From positions 4,926,711 through 4,990,710 of the forward strand of contig OZ018413.1 in NCBI GenBank assembly GCA_963969595.1: a DNA stretch of 64,000 nt, in the 5' to 3' direction. Origin of the DNA: Neckera pumila (Eukaryota > Streptophyta > Bryopsida > Hypnales > Neckeraceae). The notes beneath the pieces are model-generated. The model ran no database searches and was not told where the DNA came from. It saw only the letters and a program-made list of their open reading frames with translations. Positions 47,589 to 58,591 of this stretch are shown piece by piece. A program made the translations under genes and the position numbers. The first letter of the stretch is position 1. Every line of letters starts with the position of its first letter.

Positions 47589-48870
47589 GAGCATCACCAC
47601 CCGGCTTGCAAAATGCAAGCCAGGTTGCAAGCCTGGCAGTCCATTTTGCAAGCCGGGGAAGAAGGGTCGCCCACCCGTGGCCACTTAAGAGGCCATCACC
47701 ATCCAATGAGCTACATCCACATTCACGGATCATGTCTTTGCTTTTGGGGAAATTGGAAAAGTGTTTGTCTCATGCAGTTTGCAAGCCACCCTTTGGCTTG
47801 CAAAAGAGCCCGATTTTGCAAGCCACCGACGGCTTTTGGCTTGGCCTCTTAACAAGTTCATCCATTATGCAAGACGGGTGGGGCAATTTTGCAAGCCTCT
47901 CTTAACCCCTAAAGGACCGAGGTGATTTTCCTACCAAAAACCATTCAAAACTGTCATTTCTATTGCAAAGAGAAAAGAGTTTAAATAATTGTTTTTTTTT
48001 GCATATCCAACTGTAAGATCTTATACTTGACTAGTATATGAATACGTGGAAGAAATTTCAGAAACTTTGACCACGTAGATTGCAAGATATATGTATTTAA
48101 AGTGAAGAAAACAAGTTTTTTTCCACCTTGCTGGACTAGATTTTTTGGCTTTAAATCTTTTTAGTTCAATTTTTTTGCACTACTGATTTCGATTTTCTAC
48201 TTATTTATGTTAAGTAGTTGAGTTGAGAATCTACCAAAAAAATTTAGGAAAAAAAGCACTTATTTTTCACTCATTCAAAAATTGTTAAGTAGAGGTGGGT
48301 ACAAGATTGAAGAAAAAACTAAATTGTTAATAGCTTTTAGATGGAATTGAATCACAATAATCCCAATGGTGAGATTGTTCTAGCAAGAAAATCTAAACCT
48401 ATCTGACAAAAAAATTTGAAAATTTCTCAAAATTGCATTCAAAAATGAATTCTACAACTTATTTTTTCAAGAAGATGCTTAGATTGCCCGAAAAACTAAG
48501 ATTGTCCATAACTTTCTCATTATTAGTCCAAATTGAATGAAACAAAGCTTCACATGTAGACAAAAATATAATCTTTGAGGAAAAAATTTGAAAAAAAATT
48601 ATTCTGACTTTTTGTGATTTTTTTTCTGCTGCCCGCAAAATTCCAATTTTACTTATTGTGCCATAACTTTTGCTCCCGGGCATCAATTGAAATAAAATTT
48701 ATATATTCACAAAGATCTCGCAAAAATACACAACCTCTAAAAATCCCAAAAAACATTACTAAAAATTGAGATCGTAGGAACCTGCCCGGACCCAAATTGT
48801 CCCCCGAGGGGACAACCGGTCCTTTAGGGGTTAACAAGTCATCCAATATGCAAGACGGGTGGGGATGCTC
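47589..48870. mobile_element. Tourist-like (PIF/Harbinger) MITE holding a TTAA element
   Basis: The left end is GAGCATCACCACCCGGCTTG and the reverse complement of the right end is GAGCATCCCCACCCGTCTTG. TTA flanks both sides (47586-47588 and 48871-48873), the usual PIF/Harbinger target duplication. Without the nested copy G it is about 350 bp. The interior has many TTGCAAGCC words, and its right part carries a direct repeat of about 40 bp (TTAACAAGT.CATCCA..ATGC). Confidence 0.85.
47902..48834 (+). mobile_element. TTAA-flanked transposon, copy G, with empty-site evidence
   Basis: TTAA CCCCTAAAGGACCGAGG at the left, and a right end with the palindromic GTCCCCCGAGGGGAC, then CCTTTAGGGG TTAA. 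It sits in a repeat inside the Tourist-like MITE. The sister repeat at 47845-47880 reads CCTC TTAA CAAGTTCATCC with a single TTAA and no insert, while G's flanks read CTCTC TTAA [G] TTAA CAAGTCATCC. This shows directly that TTAA is the duplicated target. Confidence 0.9.
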
Positions 48871-48873
48871 TTA

Positions 48874-50721
48874 GTGGCTTCAGTACTGTTCAGGCATTAC
48901 GCCAATGAGCACGCAATTGAGTTATTCTTTGGGAAAGTTGATCAAACGGACACTTCCGTTCAAGAAAACATGGATCCAGATTCGATTTATTGCCGAACTG
49001 AAGTATAAAATAATCAACAATTAATTGGGAACAACTGAAAGCAAACAGTTGGTCTCTGACTGCGCATTCAATGGACCACCAAATGGTAAGTTACAGCACA
49101 TTCAGCCCATGTGTCCCCAAAATAACTTAAGTTTAGTCAGGGTGCTGCAAATACACCGTGCTGTGGTTGCAAAAGCTGTACAACAGAAGAACCTGTAACA
49201 ATTCTTCATACAGTACTTCGTGGAAATCAGTTTTCCAACATTTGTTCGAAATTAGTCAGTTTTTGGAGGCACTTCGGGACTCAGGGTGAGCTGCTCAGTT
49301 GAAGACTTGTATTAAGGTTAGACAGCGTCCACAAGACAAGGAAAGTAACTGGGGTAAGTTTGATAGCATTTGGCTCAAATCTCCTGTGTTGGTTCATAGG
49401 ATTGGTACTACTATCACTTGGAACACTAAGGCCCCTCCCTCTTGCTCCTTTAGCTAGAGATTTCTTTGTTTTTATCTTTTCTTTGTGCTCTTATCTCTTC
49501 ATTGTCTAACCTGCTTGGCTTGGCCATGGTGGTTCTTGTTTTTTTAATGCAATGGTTCTTTCCATTTGTTCAAAAAATAAAGAATAAAAGAAATTAAAAA
49601 GATTCGTCAGTTCTTCCCCCCAGTAACTAATCACATTTTCAAATGCTTCACCCCAAAATATACAAAAAAAAATCCGAAACTAGCAAACGATCTGTTCAAA
49701 ATAAAATAATGCAAACAATATTAGTATTAAACGGCTACATGATGAACACCGAAAACCATAATCAACAAATTTTTAAAACTAGAATGGGCTCTGACTGTGT
49801 CCACTCAGTCACTACCAGAAGAATTTCTTAATTTTAAATCTAAAGAGGAAGAATCTGTGCATAATTAGTTCAAAATTCTGGGGCAGCTAAATTGGGGTGC
49901 CTGCCTGCCTGCCAGCACTTCATTTTTGTGGGAGAAAACATGGATGCTGATTGTGGAAGCTTCAGTTCAATAATGCGAAACGGAATTAGACTGAATCGGA
50001 CAAATGAAGAAACTACTATTTTGTGATGTTTAATTTTTTTTAAATTTACAAAACGAGTAATTGCCAGTACTCCAGCACTCCAGCAGTGGACTAACTTATA
50101 TTAGGACTCAGGCTCAAAAACAGTGGGCCGTTATTTATATTAGGTTTGATGATGCATAAAGGGCAGTAGCAATACTGCAATTAGTGTGGGACTGTGGGTT
50201 TCCTTAGTATTGCTTATTTCGAAACTGAGCATGGACCTTGTGTGTCTATATTCGCGGTCAACGGACCCTCCCATGAATATGATGACGTGGAAAATGTATT
50301 CAAGGCAGCCTTGAATACAGTAGCACAATGTTCAGGGAGAATCACCGGTTAGTTCATCGCTAGCCGGTGGAATAAGGGGAAAAAAACCAGACTCGGGACT
50401 TGAAAACTAGTTCAATAAGAAAATTGAAGGAAAATAGTTGGTAAAATTCAGAAAATATCCCGAACGTTGTAGTAGCATCCTCTTGTACTAGAACAATTTA
50501 TTGTCGTTGTTGAATAATGCTATTGTACATGGTATTGCAAACCTATGATAAATTCATCTAATTTTGTCTCTCTTACTTGGAGAGCAACATATAAATCATT
50601 TGTAGAGGTTTTTGCGCACGAGTACTATTAAATATTGACTTGACAATGTTTTGGAGGTCTTCTTGGCAATTGAAAAAGGATTTCGCGTTTTATTAGAATG
50701 CAATTTTGGATATTGTATGAA
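48874..50721. other. intergenic DNA, no recognised gene
   Basis: Mixed composition with short frames only. CACTACCAGAAGAA at about 49810 resembles a solitary CACTA end. Confidence 0.4.
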
Positions 50722-51644
50722 TTAACCCCTAAGATACCAAGGCAATTTCTGGCTCCAAAACCATTGAAAACTGCCATTTTTGCTGCAATCACTCCCTAAA
50801 CCAAAAAAACCTTTTTTTTTAGAATCTAATCGTAGGATCTTGAACTTCACTTGTCTTAAATCATGTAGTAAAAATTTCATGAAGTTTGACCGTACAGATT
50901 GGAAGATATTAGCATTTGAAGTTGGGAAAAGAAGTTTTTTTGAACTGTGGCCTGCAATTTCAAATGACTTTGATGGCCATTTGTGGATTTTGCACTACAC
51001 ACCATAAAGTTAAAATTTTTTGTGTTGCACATTTGAGTTGAGAGTTGGGGAAAAAAAATTTCAGAATGTCAAAACTTGATTTTCACATATAAAAAAAATT
51101 ATTAAGTAGAAGTAGGTCCAAAATTGAGCAAAACACTATATTGTTAGTAGCTCTTAGGTGGAATTAAGACACCATAATCCCAATGGTGGGATTGTTCTTG
51201 CAAACAAACTTTACCTTGGTAAAAAAGAATTGAAAAAAACTAAAAATTGCATTCAAAAATGAATTCTATAAGGTTTTTTTTGGTAGACATTTAGATTGCC
51301 CGAAAAACAAGATTGTCCATAACTTTCTCATTCTGAGTCCAAATAGAATGAATCAAAGCTTCAAATGTAGACAAAGACATGATCTTTGAAGGAAAAAAAC
51401 TGAAAATAAAAATTCATTTTCTTAAAGGTTTTTTTTTCTGCCCGATGAATTGCTTTTTTGACTTTGGGTGGCATAACTTTTGCTCCCGGGCACCAATTGA
51501 AAAAAAAATTATATTTTTAGAAAGATAATGTGATTTCCTATCTTCAAAAAAAGTTTGAAAAAATCAGGTCAAAATTTCAGGTCGCACGAGCCTGCCCAAA
51601 ATCCCAAGTGTCCCCCGAGGGGACTTTGGTAGTTTAGGGGTTAA
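50722..51644 (+). mobile_element. TTAA-flanked transposon, copy H
   Basis: TTAA CCCCTAAGATACCAAGGC at the left. The right end has GTCCCCCGAGGGGAC, then AGTTTAGGGG TTAA. The signatures AAAACTGCCATTTTTG and TTGCTCCCGGGCACCAATTG are in family order. It is non-coding and in the same subgroup and orientation as A and G. Confidence 0.85.
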
Positions 51645-52519
51645 CTGTGAACTTTCAAATTGTTGAAGATAGGTGTACATAGCATTGACTATAGACGTCT
51701 ATGAAAAGATGTTGCTTAGTTTAATGTAGGGATCAAATTTAGAATCAATTACAATTAGGTGCAAATTTCATGGTAGAAAGAACCTCTTGCAAGAGCATTA
51801 CATTATCAAAGCATGGTGCAAAAAGCCTATAGACAAAAGCCTTGACTCGTAAAGTGAAGTGTTGTAAAACAAATCAGAGTACAATTTTGCCCCATCTCAG
51901 AAAGCTTGTCATTTATTAATTTCACCCTAAAACCATTCAAAATGTCTCTTTTGATGGCATTCCAAGAAAACTATTTTAGACTGTCCTCAATTGATATTCT
52001 ATAATTAGTGCAACTAATACATATTGACAAAATTGGATCCATAGTAGATTTTAAGAGCCCATTTTATCTTTATGTTTTTTTTCAAATTTTCAAATTGAAT
52101 AGAAACTATACTTCGTAAGCTTCTATTTTTTAGTTTTTCTCAAAAGCTAAAGAAATCAATTTCAATGTGAAAATCAAATTTTAAAGAAAAAGAAAAGAGC
52201 TCAAAGTATGACATACAATGTAAGCTATGCCGTATAAAATCAAAAACAAGCAAAAATACTTGAATTTAACTCATTTATTACAGAAAAAACAGGGACTCTA
52301 GAGTGCTCCTCTGTAGCCCTCTGAGGACCCTGCAGAATGGGTTTTTTGGGGTCAAAAAATGATTTTTTCCCTCTTCCCATCCACCAGGACTTGTGGTGTC
52401 AGATGCTTGGCAGGGGCCCAAAAATCGATTTTAAAGAGTTAAAAGATCAAGATTAAGGCACTACAATGCACCTTAACCCTAATTTTTAATTAAGTTACGG
52501 TAAAAAAAATTAAGACAAA
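51645..52519. other. AT-rich intergenic DNA
   Basis: No gene is seen. A block near 52300-52345 (CCTCTGTAGCCCTCTGAGG) resembles the inner terminal region of the MITE at 2111-2406. Confidence 0.45.
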
Positions 52520-52521
52520 TG

Positions 52522-52572
52522 AAGTGGCTTTTGAAGCTAGGTTTCCTAGGCAACTAGCTTCAAAAGCCACTT
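52522..52572. repeat. perfect 19-bp hairpin
   Basis: AAGTGGCTTTTGAAGCTAG at 52522-52540 pairs exactly with 52554-52572. The 13-nt loop contains CCTAGG. It lies just outside the recognisable arm of the split foldback element and may be part of it. Confidence 0.85.
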
Positions 52573-53499
52573 TATTTCTTTGGCAAATTGAACAATTGCA
52601 GTCAAATTAAGGCACTTGCTTAATTTAGTGTATTTTACAATATGTGGAGAGAAGCTCTTTATACTAGCATGGTAGGAGTAGTAGAGACAATGCATGTGGG
52701 ATATATGAATTAGGAGGAAAATGAGCTTGGTCACTCATTTTGAAGTAGAATCCAAAAATGATGTAAAAACTGAAATTTTAGACCTCATTTAGACATAGTA
52801 TAAAAAAAAAATTGGAAAAACTTTGAACTAAAAAAGTAGGGGAATTATGCTACTTTTCATCTCCAAAAATCTATTTGAGGTTTTTAGCCTCCACTTAAGA
52901 AATATGGACAAATTTGAAAGAGGGGTTGGAAGAGACATTTTTTTGGACATTTGTAAACGCCCTGGCTCTTTCAAAATTGTCCATAACTTTTAAATGAAGG
53001 CTCAAAACCTAAAACGGATTTTTGGAGATGAAAGATAGCATAATTATCCCGCTTTTTTTAGTTCAAAAATTTTCAAATTTTTTTTTCTACTATGCCAAAG
53101 TGAGCTCTGAAATTTCAGTTTTTACATCATTTTTGGATTCTACTTCAAAATAAGCAACTGTGGGCGCTTTATTATCCACCCTTGGTAATAACGTGGACAT
53201 TGTCCCGGTTCTAGCCTTTTATATAGTATGTTCATATGTACGAGTGTTACGAGCGCAGTCCACTATGCCTTTTAAGCAATGGATTTTACTAATGTTTCCT
53301 AGTTTCGTGAATGGCAGTAGGGATAGCTATAATTTGCGTGCAAAGATTTACTAATTGGTTGCTAATCCAAAAGGCTAGCCTGGGTAATAAAGGAAAAACA
53401 ACTTCTTCGGACACTTCACCTATCCTATGTCCCTTCCATGGTGTTTCTTGCTTGTTTCTCACTTATTGATTGTCCCAATTGGTTTGTGACTTCTAACCT

Positions 53500-54350
53500 T
53501 CTACATGAACTTCTATATTTTAACCTTTGACTTCTTTTAGTATTCTACCTTGACTCCAGATTTTTTTACTTCCACTTTAATTTTACTTTTAGCTTTTAAT
53601 TTTTTAACCTCAAATTTTTTATCCTTCTATTTTAACCCTAAGTTTTGGCTCTTCCTTTGAAAATGTACTTCTAAATTTTTACTCTAACTTTCTAACTAAA
53701 ATATTATTCCAAATTTCTACCATCTAGATTTATTACCCTAACTTTCTAATTTCAAAATATTACTCCAAATTTATACCATCTAGATTTTTACTCTAACTTT
53801 CTAACTTGAAAATACTACTCCAAATTTTTACCGTCTAGATTTTATTCCAAACTTCTAACTTCCAAATTAATTCTAATTTTTTTACTTCTAAAATTACTTC
53901 CAAATTTTATCTCCTAAATTCTAACTTCTAAATGTTACTCTAAGGTTTTTACTTCTAAATTAATTCTAATTTTTTTACTTCTAAAATCACTTTCAAATTT
54001 TAACTCCTAAATTTTAACTTCTAAATGTTTCTCTAAAGTTTTGACTTCTAAATTACCTCTTGGTTTTAACCCTTAAACTTTACTCTAAATTTTTTAACTC
54101 TTAATTTTTTACCCTCTAATTTAATTCTAGATTCTTATTTCCTAAATCTAATTCTAAATTTTAACCTCTAAACTAAACTCCCATGTTTTGCATCCTAATT
54201 CATGCTTAATTTTCACCTCTAAATTAACCTTCCAAATTAACCTCCTAATTCTAATTCTAAATTTTAATTCCTAAATTAGTTTCTTCAAATTAGCCCTAAC
54301 TGGACTTTTCATCTCCCAATTTTTCCCTAATTTCCACTTTTGAATCTAAA
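53500..54350. repeat. degenerate array of about 20-bp units, CTTCTAAATTTTAACTC-like
   Basis: Roughly 850 bp made of variations on TTTTACTTCTAAATTTTAAC with irregular unit length, within the TG...CA insertion. One strand is strongly C/T plus A biased, with very few G. Confidence 0.7.
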
Positions 54351-55559
54351 CTGCTAATTGTCACTAATCTCTACTTGTTAATTCGGATTAAAGGTTAATC
54401 AAGAAAATCAAGAAAAAATTAGGAAAAAATATCAAAGATTAGTTTAATGGCTTACCTCATCACTACTGGTGTTAGAGACGACCTCATCCGCGTCCACGTA
54501 CGCATCCTCGTTTTCCATCGTAATCCTTTATTTTATTTTCAATAATGCCCACGGCTTTAAGATTGGAGATTTATAATTGGTTTGATCTAATTTTCTTCTT
54601 TCCCCCTTTAGCCTCCTTTTCTTTTCATCCCTTCCTTTACCTTAAAACTATTCCACCAAATGTTTTGATGGAGACCTTACACTACTAACGTTGACAACTA
54701 ATGGGCATAAATGTGTCAACGTGCCTCTTACAAAGTTCTTACGTCGTCATACCAACCATCCTCCTCTAACAGCTACCAAGGCTTCTTTTTAGATTTCTCC
54801 TATTCCTTCTAGCTTTTCTAAACTAGCACACTATTTATCGTCTCTCTCCCTCTCCTCCTATTTCATCCTCTCCTTCTCTAATCTCCCTCCATTCTTGTTG
54901 GTTTCGTTTTGGTGTAGAGAGAGAGGTGGTTCGAAACTTTTGTATGTAGGTTTTAATTTTTGAAGCGCGGTTTCTATTCTTCCCATTGCGTTTTGTTGTC
55001 GTGTCCTTTCTTTTCTAAAAAGACTTTATCCCCTAGTTTTAGTTTTAGGAAACCGAACCAAAAGAACAAAAAAAACGAAGAGAACTAGCTTGACACCCCT
55101 TCCCGATTCCCTGGACTGCTGGATTGTTGGACCCTTTCAATCGTCCTCCGTGCAACCTCTCCCTAGGCAACCACCCCCTTGCTGGACCCCAACTCCTCAA
55201 CTGATCCCGACTCCCTAACTAGACCTTGACTCCCCATTGGACCCTGACTCCCTCTGGATCTCGACTGCTAGACTGTTGTACCTTCCTCCTGGCCGCCGAA
55301 TTGACTGGGGGGGACTGTTTTTTTTTTTTTTTTTTTCCCTTTTAATTCAGAATCCTTTTTTTGGCTTGGGTCTGGACTAGGTGATTTTTTCTCCCATGAC
55401 CAAGAAGACAAACGTACACACTTGGGTAGGGCTAGGTTGCTAAAACTTGAGGGACAACACAAAAACGGACACACGCAACTTGGGTAAAACGGGCTTGCTA
55501 AAACTAACTATCTTAGAAGCTAAACTTTGGACTTTCCTAAGAAGGTCTTAGAAACTAGA

Positions 55560-55830
55560 CTTTGGGACTAAGGGCTATAGAGGTTCAAAGCTTCGCTATA
55601 AAATTGGATTTAACACCAACTTTAGGACTTGCGACACTCTAGAGATTCAAAGCTCCGCCGTCTGGGACTATTTTAATACTCATTGTAGGACTTGACTTAG
55701 TTACAGGTTCAAAGCTTCATGGTCTCGAGGGGGTCCACACAAAGAAAGAGACTTTAGAAGAAGGTAGTAAGAGACACACTGAGAGGACACACGTGACAAA
55801 GCCAAAGCTTTGCTGCCACGAGGGGGCGTC
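55560..55830. repeat. degenerate repeats around GGTTCAAAGCTTC
   Basis: The word (G/A)(G/T)TTCAAAGCT(T/C)C recurs at about 55585, 55645 and 55706, and a related CCAAAGCTTTGC at 55802, interleaved with GGACTT words. It is an internal repeat of the TG...CA insertion. Confidence 0.5.
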
Positions 55831-57640
55831 CATACAACAAGAGGGATGTTAGAACAATGTAAGTAAGGGGGCAAAACACGTTAGGACACAGAGTGACACA
55901 CGATTTCATGCACTAAAAGGCCCTCAAAGCGGCATTCGCCAAGGTACAGAGGGGGTGACTTTAAGATTAGTACAAGATACCAATGGTACTTAAGACACAT
56001 AAGTTAGTTCACGAGAACGGAAAAAAATATAAGAGAAATACACCAAGAGTACACAAAGCAAAGTAGAAGGACCTCCAAGGACCTTCAAAGCTTGAAATAC
56101 AACAACAAAAAGAGCCAAAAGTGCTCCGAAAACATTGTAGAGTTTTTTGGCTTCAAACCCCAAAAAATCCAAAATAACTTGGATCCACGGACCTAAAAAC
56201 AAGTATGGGGGTGATTTTAGAGAGGGAAATGAAGCCTTTTTATAGGTTTCCAAGGGCTCAACACCCCCCACCCCGCCCCTAAATTCCTACTAGTAACCTT
56301 ATCAACTTGAATTTTCATTCTAAATCTAAAATTTCACTTTCTACCATCTATGTTGAACCAACCTCCTAACTGTTGGAGATCAACTCCAAATTTCAAACGG
56401 ACTGCGCCGTTGGATCCAAATTGCCATTTTTAATCCAAGCCCCTTCTACTCCCTGTACCAGAATCAAAACCCCATCGTAGGCTAGTCTAGATTAAAAATC
56501 CAATCGCGATAAATTTTCAACTCTTAGGGGTTTCCTATTTTGAAAAAAGTAACTATTCTAGGGTCTCCAAAAGGTAAAAGGGAGGAGAAAAAGACTCCTT
56601 GTTGACTCTGTTTCACCGACGTGTGCCCCCGGAATGCCGGTCAACGTCGTGGGGATCTCTCGACGTGATTAATTTCAAAGGAATCTTGCCGGTTTGTGTA
56701 CTTGCCGCTATCAAAATGCCGCGAAACTTATTGGAACGCATTATTAGCATACAAAAAGCTATCCTAATTTTTAATGAGGTCTTACCGCAATCTGAATAAT
56801 TTACAAGAAATTCCCGTTGAAGGTTAGAATGATTATCCGTCCAAAAAAGGTTCTTCCGCAAGTTGGAAGATGCCGTGAGTTTTCGTGGGATCTCTCAGGG
56901 AGCCCCGCGAAAGATGTAGAGGTGAGTTTCCGTACCTAGCACAATTAGTCAGTGGAGATCCAAATCAGCCGTCTCTTTGAATTATCGATGGAGCGAGAAT
57001 CTTTTGCAAATGAGAAAATTTTGGCAAATCAATTTTGCCGTTGGACTTCTGGCATGGGATCCACCCTAGAATACCATCCTTGGGCTGTAGATTCCTCCAC
57101 GGCCTCGTTTTGAGTTTAGTGGCTCCTACATGCTAACAACCGAGATTTTTGGGAATTCATCAATCGAATGGAGAATTTGAAATCTAATCTACGATCCGAC
57201 ATATGGCTCACTGTGAATTCCTAAGACCAATTTAGCCACGCGTCGCCACCTTCTAGTGGGATTTAGCCCTTCTGAGGCTATATAACTAAAATCCTTCAAA
57301 TGCTGCTATCTTGTGATTTAAACACTATTCCTAGACAAGGTTCAAGGAAGTTTTATGTATAAAATCAAAACTAGACCAAATACTATAATGGATATGGTAC
57401 AACCCTATTTTGGTTCTACATTCTTTTTATGACTTTTTGTATAATTTTACCTATTTTAAAATTGCAAATTTCAAAAAAAAAAATCTGGAGTCCCAAGTGA
57501 CAATTTGGGAGCTCACAGCAACCAAGCTTCTTTGCTTTCTAATTCATATATCCCACATGCATTGTTTCTCCTGCACCTACTCTAATAGTATAAAGAGCTT
57601 CTCTCCACAAGTTCTAACTTACAAAACTAAATAAGTGGCT

Positions 57641-58340
57641 TATTTGAAACTTATATTGTTTCAATTAAGTCAAATGAAATCCAACTAAATCCAATTTTGT
57701 GGCTTGATCGAATTTCATTTGATGTAATTGAAGTCATTGTCAATTAAGCAATTAAAAATCTTCAATTAAGAATCTTCAAAGAGATGTAAAGGTTAGAAAC
57801 TGCAAATAAAATGATCTGTATATTTAAAAAATTAAAAAATTTAAAATCTTTTGTTTAATCGCGAAGAGAGTCATGGCTTGACTGCTTTCGCTAGATTCAC
57901 CCAAGCTGACTATTTTTGCAAAATTCACCCAAGCTAATTGTTTACTTTGGCGTTTTGGGGGGAGTGTCAAACCAACTTATTAATAGTTGCCTTCCAATGG
58001 CCTCAAATTTTTTCTAATAGATTTGGATGTAGCATTTATAAAGTTCAGTTGCTCATACAAAATTGAATGTAAATCATCTACTCTTTGATATGACAAAAAG
58101 AAGACTGTTTTTTTTTGTGTTTTTTATTATTTTTGAACAAATAGGAGAACCCTCTGCACTAAAAAGAACCAAAAACCGAGTACAAAACAGCCAAGCCTCA
58201 CGGTTGGATAGTGAAGAGATAACGAGCTCAAAAACCAAAGGACAAGAAAAAGAGACAAAGGAAAACAAAAAGGAGAGTAACTACTACACAAAAGAGCAAG
58301 GCGGAGAGCCTTCTTTGTTCTAGATGATCAACCCATCCGG
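57641..58340. other. AT-rich intergenic DNA
   Basis: No gene is seen. An A/G-rich frame at 58063-58323 is low in complexity and probably not coding. Confidence 0.4.
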
Positions 58341-58348
58341 CTTCCTGG

Positions 58349-58583
58349 TCGGGGTGAATTGACCCCTTGCTCTGCTTGCCCAAATCATTCCAAGGGTGCA
58401 TGTAAAAAAAAGCCCCCTATTTTGTGCTGTCTTAGATCTATGTTCTTCACATCCCCTAACTAATTTGGGGCCTCTGATTGCAAATATGAATTCAGAATTT
58501 GCAAATTTTATCAAGTGTGGCAAATTATAAAAATCAGGGTTTCCCCTGACGGCCGAGCGAGGGGGTCGGTTCACCCCGGCCGT
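58349..58583. mobile_element. 235-bp MITE, possibly hAT-like, with 8-bp target duplication
   Basis: CTTCCTGG occurs at 58341-58348 and 58584-58591. Just inside, GGGGTGAATTGACCCC at the left and GGGGTCGGTTCACCCC at the right form terminal inverted repeats that are also nearly self-palindromic. The 8-bp duplication suggests a hAT-type element, but the ends are offset by a few bases and lack the usual CAGG start. Confidence 0.55.
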
Positions 58584-58591
58584 CTTCCTGG

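Larger units (their letters stand above)
53159..57517. mobile_element. 4,359-bp TG...CA insertion with 5-bp target duplication
   Basis: It begins TGTGGGCGC and ends GGGAGCTCACA, flanked by GCAAC at 53154-53158 and 57518-57522. TG...CA ends and a 5-bp duplication are typical of LTR retrotransposons. I could not find long terminal repeats: the first and last hundreds of bases are not alike. The ends do share a short inverted TGTG(G/A)GC. The interior is non-coding or heavily decayed, with pyrimidine-rich arrays at 53.5-54.4 and 54.8-54.95 kb and minus-strand short frames, including a hydrophobic one at 55990-56271. The class remains open. Confidence 0.6.
52620..57640. mobile_element. foldback element, second family member, split by a 4.36-kb insertion
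   Basis: An inner inverted repeat (about 52735-52920 against 52965-53155) carries the same words as the 44.7-46.1 kb element (CTCCAAAAATC, GACCTCATTTAG, TCCATAACTTTTAA). Its right outer arm breaks off at AAGCAAC (53158) and resumes at GCAACCAAGC (57518), continuing with CATATATCCCACATGCATTG and AAAGAGCTTCTCTCCAC. These are complementary to the left arm at about 52635-52730. Confidence 0.75.

Noticed and set aside
49808..49830. CACTACCAGAAGAA resembling a CACTA transposon end
   Set aside because: Solitary, with no partner end and no duplication; too short to stand alone.
55990..56271. A 93-residue hydrophobic minus-strand frame that looks like a membrane protein
   Set aside because: It lies inside the TG...CA insertion among degenerate repeats; the hydrophobicity follows from T-rich composition on that strand.
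58063..58323. An 86-residue Lys/Glu/Ser-rich open frame
   Set aside because: Its composition follows A-rich low-complexity DNA; no domain or splice context supports it.
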